Positions 20,723-27,663 of a stretch of DNA of 33,452 nucleotides are shown piece by piece (the first letter of the stretch is position 1; each line of letters opens with the position of its first letter). The notes below the pieces were generated by a model that made no database searches, had not been told where the DNA came from, and saw only the letters and a program-made list of their open reading frames with translations. The position numbers were made by a program, and so were the translations under genes. The stretch is from Blautia schinkii DSM 10518 (GTDB taxonomy: Bacteria > Bacillota > Clostridia > Lachnospirales > Lachnospiraceae), in the NCBI GenBank assembly GCA_000702025.1, contig JNKJ01000045.1:1-33452 (forward strand), read 5' to 3'.

Positions 20723-21754
20723 TCATTTTGTAGGCAGCATAATGGAAAATTCCGAACCCTTGCCCGGCTCCGAAACCACTTTGACATAGCCGCCCTGCCG
20801 CATTACAATCTCGCGGGCCAGATACAGGCCAATGCCCACGCCCTGCTGTTCGTGTACTTCTTCCTCACGATAGAAGCGCCGGAAGATGGCAGCCTGATTG
20901 CTTTCGGAAATGCCCTTGCCGGTGTCGGTCACTTTGATCTCCACATACATTTCCCACAGCACCACCGACACAGCGATTTTCCCGCCTGCCGGGGTGTACT
21001 TCACCGCATTGTCCAGCAGGTTAAAGAGGGCTTCCGATGTCCACTTGCTGTCATGGGAAACGGTCAAATCCTCCGGGCAGTCCACGGACACGGCGATTTC
21101 CTTTTTCTCCGCCGCATACACGATCCCACTCATGGCCTGCGCCACAGTATCAAAAAGACGGCCCAGCTTCTTATCCAACTGGATCACGCCTGTTTCCAGT
21201 CGGGAGGTTTTCACAAGGGCCTGAAAGAGAAAGTCCAGCTTATCCGTCTGGCTGCGGATTCCCCGAATAAAGTCGGTGCGCTCCGCCTCGGTCATAGGCT
21301 TTTCCAGCAGCGTGTCCGTCGCCATTTTCAGATTGCTTACCGGCGTTTTCACCTGATGGGAAATATCTGATACAAGGGTCTGTAACTCCTGCCGTTCCTC
21401 GTCCACCCGGCGGCGGTTCTCCTGCATGATCTGGTAAAGCCTTGCCAGCCGGTGTCCGATTCTGGCAAGCTGGGTTTCGCTGTCCTCTGGGCGCTGGGGC
21501 GCTTCATTCCCGGCGATCATGTGGTCTAAAGTCTGGCACAGGTCAGCGGTAAACTGCGACAGCCGCTTTCCAAACGCCTGCGTCAGTACAAAAATCCCCA
21601 CAAGGGCGCACAGCAGCAGCGCCCCGCCCGTCAGCAGCACCGCAATCTGTTTTGTCACAAGAAACAGGGCTATGGTGATCCCGGACATGGAGAGGGCAAG
21701 CCCCATTGCCACCCGGCCAAACAGCCGCTTTACCGAGAGGTTTTGAAACTTCAT
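20723..21754 (-). CDS. Histidine kinase with almost no extracellular loop
   Basis: The product has 343 residues. Two membrane helices (about 14-34 and 36-58) are joined by only a few residues, so no extracellular sensor exists. This is the intramembrane-sensing type often paired with peptide-antibiotic exporters. The phosphoacceptor is H133 in SDISHQVKTPVSN. The ATPase domain has the N-box LFNLLDNAVKYTP (about 243-255), DTGKGIS (277-283) and GVGIGL (305-310). ATG 21754 overlaps the regulator's stop as ATGA. It presumably phosphorylates the regulator at 21751, and perhaps receiver 1 of the protein at 11302. An exporter may itself serve as sensor (inference). Confidence 0.93.
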   Translation of the reverse strand: MKFQNLSVKRLFGRVAMGLALSMSGITIALFLVTKQIAVLLTGGALLLCALVGIFVLTQAFGKRLSQFTADLCQTLDHMIAGNEAPQRPEDSETQLARIGHRLARLYQIMQENRRRVDEERQELQTLVSDISHQVKTPVSNLKMATDTLLEKPMTEAERTDFIRGIRSQTDKLDFLFQALVKTSRLETGVIQLDKKLGRLFDTVAQAMSGIVYAAEKKEIAVSVDCPEDLTVSHDSKWTSEALFNLLDNAVKYTPAGGKIAVSVVLWEMYVEIKVTDTGKGISESNQAAIFRRFYREEEVHEQQGVGIGLYLAREIVMRQGGYVKVVSEPGKGSEFSIMLPTK

Positions 21755-22443
21755 TTTGCCTCGCCTCCCGTCCATTGATAGCCCATGCCGTAAACGGTCT
21801 TGATGTAGGGCGTGCCGCCGTCGGATTCGATCTTACTGCGAATCCGGCTGATGGAGGTTGTCAAGGTGTGTTCGTCCACAAACCTTTCGTCTATATCCCA
21901 CAGCTTTTCCAAAAGCTGCCCACGGGTCAGCACTTGACGGGGATTTTTACGGAACAGGTTCAGCATTTTGTACTCCATCGGGGATAGGGTCAGGGGCTTG
22001 CCGTTTAAGGAAGCCGTCTGCTCCGAGAAGTCCAAAAACAGCCGCCCGTCGTCGTAAATGTCCTTGGCCGGTTTGTGGTGTTCCAGCATGGCGAACATAG
22101 CTTTGATTTTTCGCTGCAAGGCCCCGATCACAAAGGGCTTTGTGATGTAGTCCACTGCGCCCACCTCATAGCCCCGTATCTGGTCGCTCTCCTGATCGTT
22201 GGCGGTCAGGAAAATCACGATGGTGTCCGGGTGCTGGGGCTTTATCAGCTTGCACAGCTCAAAACCGTTGCCGTCCGGCAGGTTGATGTCCAGCAGCACT
22301 AAATCAAATTCCCGCTGGCGGATGGCGTCGGCTGCGGTTCTGGCATTTAGGGTAGAAGTCACGCCGTAGCCGTCTGCGGTCAGGTTATAGGCCAACATCT
22401 TATTCAAAAAACTGTCGTCCTCGACAATTAAAATCTGCTTCAT
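21751..22443 (-). CDS. OmpR-family response regulator
   Basis: The product has 230 residues. The receiver has acidic residues at D9/D10, phosphoacceptor D52 in LLDINLPDGNG and K102 in YITKPF. The winged-helix output domain (about 130-225) includes LTLSPMEYKMLNLF, RGQLLEKLWD and VDEHTLTTSISRIRSKI. It is close in type to VanR/BceR-like regulators. ATG 22443 follows GAGGAAGTGAGGAT. Its promoter carries the same direct repeat as both ABC operons and the two-receiver gene, so it most likely activates all four, including its own operon. Confidence 0.95.
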   Translation of the reverse strand: MKQILIVEDDSFLNKMLAYNLTADGYGVTSTLNARTAADAIRQREFDLVLLDINLPDGNGFELCKLIKPQHPDTIVIFLTANDQESDQIRGYEVGAVDYITKPFVIGALQRKIKAMFAMLEHHKPAKDIYDDGRLFLDFSEQTASLNGKPLTLSPMEYKMLNLFRKNPRQVLTRGQLLEKLWDIDERFVDEHTLTTSISRIRSKIESDGGTPYIKTVYGMGYQWTGGEAK

Positions 22444-22470
22444 ATCCTCACTTCCTCGCTTTTTGCAGAT

Positions 22471-22503
22471 AGTATAACAGGCAAATGTCCGCGAAATGTT
22501 ACA
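22471..22503 (-). promoter_or_regulatory. Autoregulated promoter of the two-component operon
   Basis: Minus strand: TGTAACATTT (22503-22494), five bases, ACATTT (22488-22483), and -10 TATACT (22476-22471) 17 bp after the first ACATTT. The more distant upstream box of the ABC promoters is missing here. Confidence 0.72.
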
Positions 22504-22679
22504 GCGGGCAGTTTTTTCAAAAAAATACCCATCTCTATTATAATTTGATTCAGTTAGTGATACAAGGATAGCGTTTCAGTCTCGCCAAAAAATCAGCATA
22601 ATCAAGCCTATTGACCGGCATAATAAGGTTATTCCTTTGTGCAAATCGGCACGATAGAATATACTTGAGGTGAGTGATT

Positions 22680-23036
22680 ATGCCGTTTGATGATTTGACC
22701 GCTTTGGGGCAAAAAATGCGGGAAGCCCGAAAGAAAAAAGACCTGACACAGCAGGAGCTTGCGGATCTGAGCCATGTATCTGTAAAACAGATTTCCAATA
22801 TTGAAAAGGGAAAGATGAATCCATCTTACTTGATTTTGAAGGCATTGGCAAAGGTGCTGCCGCTCTCTCTGGACACTCTGATCAATCCAGATGTTTCTCC
22901 AGAAGATGAGGGAGCCAGTCAGATGAAGATGCTTTATTGCAGCTGTCCGTCAGAAATGCGTGAAACCCTCTTGCGCCATACGCAGGAGACCGCGAAAGAA
23001 CTAACAGAACTATCCGAGAAATTTGAAACGAATTGA
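22680..23036 (+). CDS. Xre-family helix-turn-helix regulator
   Basis: The product has 118 residues. Residues 8-65 are a standard HTH_3 domain (LGQKMREARKKKDLTQQELADLSHVSVKQISNIEKGKMNP). The C-terminal half is a short helical, acidic tail with a CSCP motif and no known domain. ATG 22680 lies seven bases after GAGGTG. It is the only plus-strand gene in this stretch, between the two-component operon and sigma module 3, so it may control one or both. Its targets are unknown. Confidence 0.85.
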   Translation: MPFDDLTALGQKMREARKKKDLTQQELADLSHVSVKQISNIEKGKMNPSYLILKALAKVLPLSLDTLINPDVSPEDEGASQMKMLYCSCPSEMRETLLRHTQETAKELTELSEKFETN

Positions 23037-23079
23037 GCCGGTGAGTGAAATTTGACTGTTTCCTCACTGGCTCATTTCA
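23035..23079 (+). terminator. Terminator of the Xre gene
   Basis: GAGCCGGTGAG and CTCACTGGCTC (one G-T pair) enclose about 17 bases and are followed by ATTTCATTT. The stem begins inside the stop codon. Confidence 0.7.
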
Positions 23080-23363
23080 TTTCCGGGTAAAAAGGGGCAA
23101 GCAATGCCCCTGGATAGCCATTCGGCTTCCGGCGCTGCTTGTTGAGGGTGTCCCCCAAGCCCCCATGAACGCAGAATTTCATTCTGCGGCTGCGCGTCCG
23201 ATGGACGCTTCTGACCATGCTCAGCTCACCGCTGACCGTGGTCTTTTTCTATTTATGCGGATTTTGAAATCACGCAAAACAGAAGCAGAATGCGGCCCGT
23301 AAAACGGGACCGCATCCTGCAAACTATTGGCTGATTGATGTTAGCAGAATCAGCCTATTTGAG
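23080..23363. other. Hairpin-rich intergenic stretch
   Basis: There is no convincing gene. Successive palindromes are CGCAGAATTTCATTCTGCG (near 23169-23187), GCGTCCGATGGACGC (near 23195-23209) and the longer stem listed at 23285. A plus-strand frame of 85 codons (from 23045) runs across these palindromes and the Xre terminator and has no ribosome site, so I treat it as chance. Confidence 0.4.
23285..23320. terminator. Long hairpin after sigma module 3
   Basis: GCAG-ATGCGG-CCCGT pairs with ACGGG-CCGCAT-CTGC, with two small bulges and an AAA loop. It lies 43 bases after the stop codon of the sigma-like gene at 23364. The T-tract is poor on both strands. Confidence 0.55.
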
Positions 23364-23792
23364 CTAAGAGTTTCTTTCAGAAAGGCTCTTGGCCAGATGT
23401 ATCAAACCGCGCTTGATGCTCTTATATACCCAGCTGAGATCAACACCATCAGCCTGGGCAATTTCCTTGACGGTCATGCCCAGGTAAAACCGGGCATAGA
23501 TCCACTTGGCTTGCTTGTCTGGCAACTCCATCACCGCAGCATAGAGCTGATCGCGCAGCTGCTTGTCCTCCAGGATTTCTTCCGGGGTCGGCGGGTGCTG
23601 CACCAGTGCCTTCTCAATGCCATTGTCGCAGTCCAGAGAGTAGTGCGCTTTGTAGTTATACATCTGGCGCAGGTAGCGTGCTTCAGCTCGTTTGTCGGCC
23701 AGGAACACCGCCTGAACTTCATCGGTCACTTCCAAAAAAGTGTCCGTTTTATAAATATCGGGATACAGTTCCCGGAGATTGATTTTCTGCAT
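23364..23792 (-). CDS. Sigma-70-like factor (module 3)
   Basis: The product has 142 residues. It begins MQKINLRELYPDIYKTD, a start typical of short sigma factors of Tn1549-like elements, followed by an acidic helical part (TDEVQAVFLADKRAEARYLR). It ends with a region-4 HTH: LPDKQAKWIYARFYLGMTVKEIAQADGVDLSWVYKSIKRGL. ATG 23792 follows GGAGGTACATA. The first bases of that ribosome site follow directly on a long inverted repeat. It has its own leader ORF and attenuator like the sigma-like genes at 2440 and 10362. It probably redirects RNA polymerase to element promoters; targets are not identifiable. Confidence 0.87.
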   Translation of the reverse strand: MQKINLRELYPDIYKTDTFLEVTDEVQAVFLADKRAEARYLRQMYNYKAHYSLDCDNGIEKALVQHPPTPEEILEDKQLRDQLYAAVMELPDKQAKWIYARFYLGMTVKEIAQADGVDLSWVYKSIKRGLIHLAKSLSERNS

Positions 23793-23801
23793 TATGTACC
23801 T

Positions 23802-23844
23802 CCATTTCGGTTCACAGGTCCAGTTGGAGAGTGAGCCGAAATGG
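23802..23844 (-). promoter_or_regulatory. Inverted repeat at the Shine-Dalgarno, module 3
   Basis: CCATTTCGGCTCA and TGAACCGAAATGG (minus strand) pair over 13 bp with one mismatch, and the ribosome site GGAGG overlaps the second arm's end. It is equivalent in position and partly in sequence (CCATTTCG/CGAAATGG core) to the 10839 repeat. Confidence 0.72.
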
Positions 23845-23894
23845 GGCGGAGAACGACACCGGCATAATACGGGTCCCTTCCACAAAAAAGGACA

Positions 23895-23933
23895 AGAAAA
23901 AACGCCAGCATCCCAAAGCAGGAAACTGGCGTC
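23895..23933 (-). terminator. Attenuator hairpin, module 3
   Basis: ACGCCAGTTTCC and GGGATGCTGGCGT pair around a short loop, followed on the minus strand by TTTTTTCTTGTCC. It is a strong intrinsic terminator between leader and sigma-like gene. Confidence 0.82.
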
Positions 23934-23962
23934 ATACTTATTCCATACCTTCTGATTGCCGA

Positions 23963-24052
23963 TCAACCAGCAGGATAATGCCGATACCGGTGCGTAAGGA
24001 GTCGAGGCATGAGCAAGGCTTTTTTTGATAAACTACATACTATTATTTTCAT
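23963..24052 (-). CDS. Leader peptide of module 3 (29 aa)
   Basis: ATG 24052 lies right after the GGCGGC/GCCGCC hairpin, which includes GAGGGAG. The frame encodes MKIIVCSLSKKALLM and a basic tail (RLLTHRYRHY) and stops at 23963. The SLSKKA segment and its codons (TTATCAAAAAAAGCC) match leader 1 (TTGTCAAAAAAAGCC) closely and leader 2 in part. Stop to attenuator distance is about 30 bases. Confidence 0.6.
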   Translation of the reverse strand: MKIIVCSLSKKALLMPRLLTHRYRHYPAG

Positions 24053-24225
24053 GGCGGCTCCCTCAGCTGGCCGCCGATTCTGGTATCACACTCCTTCAGG
24101 TATAAAGAAAGCGGCGGCCTTGATTTCTCAAAACCGCCGCTGGGATATTTGGAGTAAGCGCACGAAACCACCCTGCCCGGCAACGGTTTTTTTCTTTTCT
24201 GCCGCCGGGCAGATTATAGAGAATA
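24053..24225 (-). promoter_or_regulatory. Structured 5' leader of module 3
   Basis: There are three hairpins in the same order as in module 2. CTGCCCGGC/GCCGGGCAG (24173-24212) has an A-rich loop. AGCGGCGG/CCGCCGCT (24110-24141) is followed by TTCTTTATAC. GGCGGC/GCCGCC (24053-24075) encloses the leader's ribosome site. The plus-strand block AGCGCACGAAA...CTGCCCG..A.CGGTTTTTTTCTTTTC is shared with 11220-11265. Confidence 0.6.
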
Positions 24226-24275
24226 TAAAAATGGAGCCGATACCCTGCGAGGTTTTTCCTCTGGGTTATCGGCTC
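24226..24275 (-). terminator. Terminator overlapping the KTR stop codon (copy 2)
   Basis: GAGCCGATA (with the TAA stop) pairs with TATCGGCTC. An inner CCC-GAGG/CCTC-GGG stem extends it, followed by ATTTTTAT on the minus strand. Same design as copy 1 at 3283. Confidence 0.8.
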
Positions 24276-24451
24276 TGCGTCTTAGCGTCTGGCTCTTGGA
24301 TGATGGATAGATTAAGTTGTCTCACCGCAATCAAGGTTTCGTGCTTACACTTGGGACAATATAGCGGAAAGTTTTCCAGCACCGTATCATCGCGGATTTT
24401 CAATCGCGTTTTGCTGCCACAAAAAGGGCATAAAATCCATTCTATCTTCAT
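24266..24451 (-). CDS. Cysteine-rich KTR protein (copy 2)
   Basis: This 61-residue protein has two CxxC knuckles (CPFCGSKTR and CPKCKHET) and the EPDAKTQSR C-terminus, very similar to copy 1 (3323). ATG 24451 starts one base after the YjdF stop, and the ribosome site GAGGAAGATAAC lies in the end of yjdF. Third gene of the PadR-YjdF-KTR operon. It probably binds zinc; function unknown. Confidence 0.88.
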   Translation of the reverse strand: MKIEWILCPFCGSKTRLKIRDDTVLENFPLYCPKCKHETLIAVRQLNLSIIQEPDAKTQSR

Positions 24452-24452
24452 G

Positions 24453-24875
24453 TTATCTTCCTCTGTGCTTGGCTTTCTTCTTTTCCTGCCGTATGGCAAA
24501 CTGGCGGTCTTTCTCCGCCTCTTTCTGCTCACGGCTCTTGGTTTTCCGTTCCAGCTTACATTGCTCATGCTGGAGCTTCAACGCCTGCTGCGCCTTTGTT
24601 CCAATGCCTTTATCTTGCAGCTGGCTTTGAATTTCACGCTGCATACGTTTGGGATTGACTTTTCTCTCTATGGCTACTTCGGCCTGGATCGGGGGACTGA
24701 ATTTCAACTTGTGCCAATTTTTAAGCAGAAACTCATAGACCTCATAGTCTTTAGGCTCTGAGCCAAAAGTGATTTTGCATACCTCGTACTTACCGTTATC
24801 CGTTCTTTCGTATAGACCTATCCAAAACGGAGCTTCAAACAGGATGGTCAAACTGCTTTGGGGAGCCGTACTCAT
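24453..24875 (-). CDS. yjdF: YjdF family protein
   Basis: The product has 140 residues. It matches the YjdF/DUF2992 family: LTILFEAPFWIGLYERTDNGKYEVCKITFG, then DYEVYEFLLKNWHKLKFSPP, then a lysine/glutamine-rich coiled-coil tail (KQEKKKAKHRGR-like). In Bacillus subtilis yjdF is preceded by a riboswitch that binds azaaromatic compounds, suggesting a role in coping with such toxins. Here there is no such leader. Instead the gene is translationally coupled to a PadR repressor (ATGA overlap), so regulation seems to have been taken over by PadR. Confidence 0.88.
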   Translation of the reverse strand: MSTAPQSSLTILFEAPFWIGLYERTDNGKYEVCKITFGSEPKDYEVYEFLLKNWHKLKFSPPIQAEVAIERKVNPKRMQREIQSQLQDKGIGTKAQQALKLQHEQCKLERKTKSREQKEAEKDRQFAIRQEKKKAKHRGR

Positions 24876-25396
24876 TCTTTTAAGAACTGCCCTTCAAAGT
24901 GATCCAGCCATTCCAGTAGGGCGCGATAGAGAAGCTGCTGTTGCTCAAAAATCGTTCTCCCAACCAACGGGATGTCTGCAAATTCCTGCGCATAGCCCTC
25001 ATTCGATTCAGCCGAGGACTGTATGCTCCGGCGCAAAGCCGAAACCAGCTCCAACGCTTCAGCTTTGTCCATCTTGTTCAAATTGGTAATTACCACATTG
25101 AAATCGAATAACAAGGGTACGGGGCCAGCGGCGCAAGAGGCCATCAGCTCCTTGAAATACGCTCTGCCCTGATCGGTAATAGAATAGATGGCCTTATCCG
25201 CAAACTTATCACCTTTAACAATGTCGCTTTGCAGATACCCCTTCTCGCTCAACTGGAGTACCTTACGATAAATAGAAGGTACGCTTATTTTTGTCCAGCG
25301 CGAAAAATGGTGGTACTCCACATCCTTTTGAATGTCATAGGCGCTTTGCGGTTTCTCCAATACAATACCAAGTATGACCAAATCGATTGACGACAT
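24872..25396 (-). CDS. PadR-family regulator 1
   Basis: The product has 174 residues. The N-terminal winged helix spans residues 1-90 (LVILGIVLEKPQSAYDIQKDVEYHH, VPSIYRKVLQLSEKGYLQSDIVKG, DKAIYSITDQGRAYFKELM). A C-terminal helical dimerisation part follows (ELVSALRRSIQSSAE). ATG 25396 follows GGAGGTGTCATT; an upstream in-frame ATG at 25426 sits on the -10 box. Operon order PadR-YjdF-KTR. Its promoter has CTATtg/caATAG-type repeats like those between MATE and PadR 2, so cross-regulation between the two paralogues is likely. PadR proteins often sense toxic aromatic or cationic ligands. Confidence 0.88.
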   Translation of the reverse strand: MSSIDLVILGIVLEKPQSAYDIQKDVEYHHFSRWTKISVPSIYRKVLQLSEKGYLQSDIVKGDKFADKAIYSITDQGRAYFKELMASCAAGPVPLLFDFNVVITNLNKMDKAEALELVSALRRSIQSSAESNEGYAQEFADIPLVGRTIFEQQQLLYRALLEWLDHFEGQFLKE

Positions 25397-25425
25397 AATG
25401 ACACCTCCAACTTTCACTATTATCA

Positions 25426-25454
25426 ATAGTACTATTGACGATAGTAAAAGTCAA
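25426..25454 (-). promoter_or_regulatory. Promoter of padR1-yjdF-KTR with PadR-like operator
   Basis: Minus strand TTGACT (25454-25449) and TACTAT (25431-25426), 17 bp apart. Repeats of ACTAT...ATAGT fill and flank the spacer (25417-25447), as expected for autorepression. Confidence 0.7.
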
Positions 25455-25465
25455 GAGGCTTTCCC

Positions 25466-26842
25466 TCACTTTTCGGAGTTAGCCGTCGCCTTTTTTTCAG
25501 CAATAGATAGTTCTTTGTGAAGATGTACCGCCATAAATACAGTAATCACTACGGAAAGCACATCAGCGATAGGTTGAGCATACAAAATACCATTCATGTC
25601 CCATACCATAGGCAGCAACAGAATGACAGGAACAAAACAGATGCCTTGTCGGCACGCTCCCAAAAAGAAGCCTGCTGCACCTTTTCCCAATGCAAGGAAT
25701 AGAGAGGAATATACCGTGTAGAAACCAAAAAGAATGAATGTGATCCCATTTGCAAACAGTGATTTTTGACCAGCTAAAATCATTTGGGTATCTCCATCAG
25801 TAAATTGAGAGATAATCTGTGTGGAGAAAATGGCCATTGCCAAGCCCACAACCAAGCAGAAACTTGTAGACCAAATGATCGAGGTTTTGATTGCTTCGCG
25901 CAGACGGTCAAACTTCTTTGCCCCATAGCTGAATCCGGCAATAGGCTGGAATCCTTTCAGAAAGCCAAAGACAACCAGTGTTCCCATAGAAGTAATTCGT
26001 GTAACCGCCCCCATGCCTGCAATGACGGAATCACCATAATCGCTGGCTGCACGGTTAATCAGTGTAATCGAAAGACTTGTAAGCAACTGGAACACCAAAG
26101 TAGGGATACCGATTTTCAAGATTTCCACCATCATTTGCCCAGTTGGAGAAAATGCTTTTACGCTGAAAGAAAATGCGCTTCTTTTCCGCAGAACGTATGT
26201 AAGATAAACAAGTGTAGATACCATCTGCGAAATCGCGGTGGCGATTGCTGCACCGGCAACCCCCATGTTAAAAGTGTAAATAAAAAGAGGGTCTAATCCG
26301 ATATTCAAGACAGCTCCCAGCAGTAACGCACACATAGTTGTCTTTGCTGCACCTTCGCTGCTCACAATGTTGTTCATGGTTACGTTAAACACGTTGAAAA
26401 CACAGGACAGTATATAAATTCTTGAGTACGTCAGGGCATACGGCATGATAGTTTCTGTCGCGCCTAACATGGTCAAAATTGGTTTGAGGAAGATCGTAGA
26501 AAAAAGGATGATAATAGCACCAATCAGAAGGCTGCTATACAGGGCTGTACTTGCCACTTTGTTGGCAGTATCCTTATCGCCACGTCCCAGAAGTCTTGAC
26601 AGATAGGATGCGGCTCCGTTGCCAAACATAAGGCCCAAACCAACCACGACTTGCCCCAACGGAAAAACGATGGAAATAGCTCCCATTTGACTTCTGCCCA
26701 GTCCGCCCACAAAATAGGCATCTACCAGATTATATAGGGCGTTGATTAACATCCCAATCATAATCGGTACGCCGAGCGCCATCAGAGCTTTTGGTATGGG
26801 CGCACTTCCCAAAAGCTCAAGTTTGCTGTTACGTTCACTCAT
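25466..26842 (-). CDS. MATE-family multidrug efflux transporter
   Basis: The product has 458 residues and about twelve membrane helices, in two similar halves. The start LGSAPIPKALMALGVPIMIGML, followed by LVDAYFVGGLG, is the MATE signature, and the second half has the matching SITLINRAASDYGDSVIAG. Members export cationic drugs with Na+ or H+ antiport. ATG 26842 follows AAAGGAGTATTAACA. The gene is divergent from padR2 and followed by padR1, with PadR-type palindromes in both promoter regions, a layout that points to drug-induced derepression. Confidence 0.93.
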   Translation of the reverse strand: MSERNSKLELLGSAPIPKALMALGVPIMIGMLINALYNLVDAYFVGGLGRSQMGAISIVFPLGQVVVGLGLMFGNGAASYLSRLLGRGDKDTANKVASTALYSSLLIGAIIILFSTIFLKPILTMLGATETIMPYALTYSRIYILSCVFNVFNVTMNNIVSSEGAAKTTMCALLLGAVLNIGLDPLFIYTFNMGVAGAAIATAISQMVSTLVYLTYVLRKRSAFSFSVKAFSPTGQMMVEILKIGIPTLVFQLLTSLSITLINRAASDYGDSVIAGMGAVTRITSMGTLVVFGFLKGFQPIAGFSYGAKKFDRLREAIKTSIIWSTSFCLVVGLAMAIFSTQIISQFTDGDTQMILAGQKSLFANGITFILFGFYTVYSSLFLALGKGAAGFFLGACRQGICFVPVILLLPMVWDMNGILYAQPIADVLSVVITVFMAVHLHKELSIAEKKATANSEK

Positions 26843-26915
26843 TGTTAATACTCCTTTCGCTCCTTGCGAGTGTAATTTACAGTAGTATAAATTATAGCAC
26901 ACCACCGTATAAATC

Positions 26916-26993
26916 ATACTACTATAATTTATAGTATATGTCAAGAGAGGCAAAGCGATTTGCCTTGACAAATACTATAAAATCTAATACTAT
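26916..26993. promoter_or_regulatory. Divergent MATE/padR2 promoters with PadR-like operators
   Basis: For MATE (minus): TTGACA (26944-26939), 17 bp, TAGTAT (26921-26916). For padR2 (plus): TTGACA (26965-26970), 17 bp, TACTAT (26988-26993). Each spacer contains an ACTATAA...TTATAGT palindrome (26921-26935 and around 26974-27003), so a bound PadR would cover both -10 regions. The two promoters are near mirror images. Confidence 0.8.
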
Positions 26994-27056
26994 ATTTTAT
27001 AGTGAATTTGACAGTATTCTTTTATGCAGAGAACAAAGCGAAAGGGCGTGATCCAC

Positions 27057-27578
27057 ATGGCTACCATAGATTTAATCGTGTTGGGAATTTTGAAAAAGGA
27101 GCCAATGAGTGCCTACGATATTCAAAAGTTGGTAGAATATAGAAATATATCAAAATGGGTAAAAATCAGCACCCCCTCAATTTATAAAAAGGCTATCCAG
27201 CTGGAAGAAAAAGGACTAATACGAGGCGAAATCGTAAAGGAAGGAAAGATGCCAGAAAAAGCAATTTACTCCCTAACGGAAGCCGGAGAAGCAGAATTTG
27301 AACGCCTTATGTTTGAGATTTCCGCAAAGCCGATTAACATTTTTCTGGACTTTAACGCTGTTATTGTGAATTTAGATTCCTTGCCGCCCGAAAAACAAAA
27401 ATCGTGCATAGCAGAGATTCAGGAAAATGTTAGTCTCCTAAAATCCTATCTGGAAGATAATTTACGGGAAAAAGGAAATGACCCCAGTATTCCAACGACA
27501 GGTATGGCCGTCTTGCGTCAGCAGTATGTACTGGTGGAAGCAATTCAAACCTGGATTTCCTCTTTGAATATTGGTTAA
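27057..27578 (+). CDS. PadR-family regulator 2
   Basis: The product has 173 residues and is paralogous to PadR 1, with the shared blocks LIVLGILKKEPMSAYDIQK, SIYKKAIQLEEKGLI and KAIYSLTEAGEAEFERLM. ATG 27057 follows AAAGGGCGTGATCCAC; an upstream in-frame ATG (27024) has no ribosome site. It is divergent from MATE and followed by a strong terminator. It probably represses itself and the MATE gene. Confidence 0.9.
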   Translation: MATIDLIVLGILKKEPMSAYDIQKLVEYRNISKWVKISTPSIYKKAIQLEEKGLIRGEIVKEGKMPEKAIYSLTEAGEAEFERLMFEISAKPINIFLDFNAVIVNLDSLPPEKQKSCIAEIQENVSLLKSYLEDNLREKGNDPSIPTTGMAVLRQQYVLVEAIQTWISSLNIG

Positions 27579-27595
27579 ACTATTGGCAAAATGGA

Positions 27596-27635
27596 GAAGC
27601 GCCTGTAACTTACAAGGTTACAGGCGCTTCTTTAT
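27596..27635 (+). terminator. Terminator of padR2
   Basis: GAAGCGCCTGTAAC and GTTACAGGCGCTTC form a perfect 14-bp stem around TTACAAG, followed by TTTATT. It may also act on the minus strand for the relaxase gene, whose stop lies 33 bases away. Confidence 0.88.
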
Positions 27636-27663
27636 TGTTCTTATTATTAAAATATTAGTATTC

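Noticed and set aside
23045..23302. Plus-strand frame of 85 codons
   Set aside because: It runs through the Xre terminator and three palindromes and has no ribosome site.
24876..25465. yjdF riboswitch
   Set aside because: yjdF starts inside the end of padR1 (ATGA overlap), and the short leader of padR1 holds only a promoter and PadR-like repeats.
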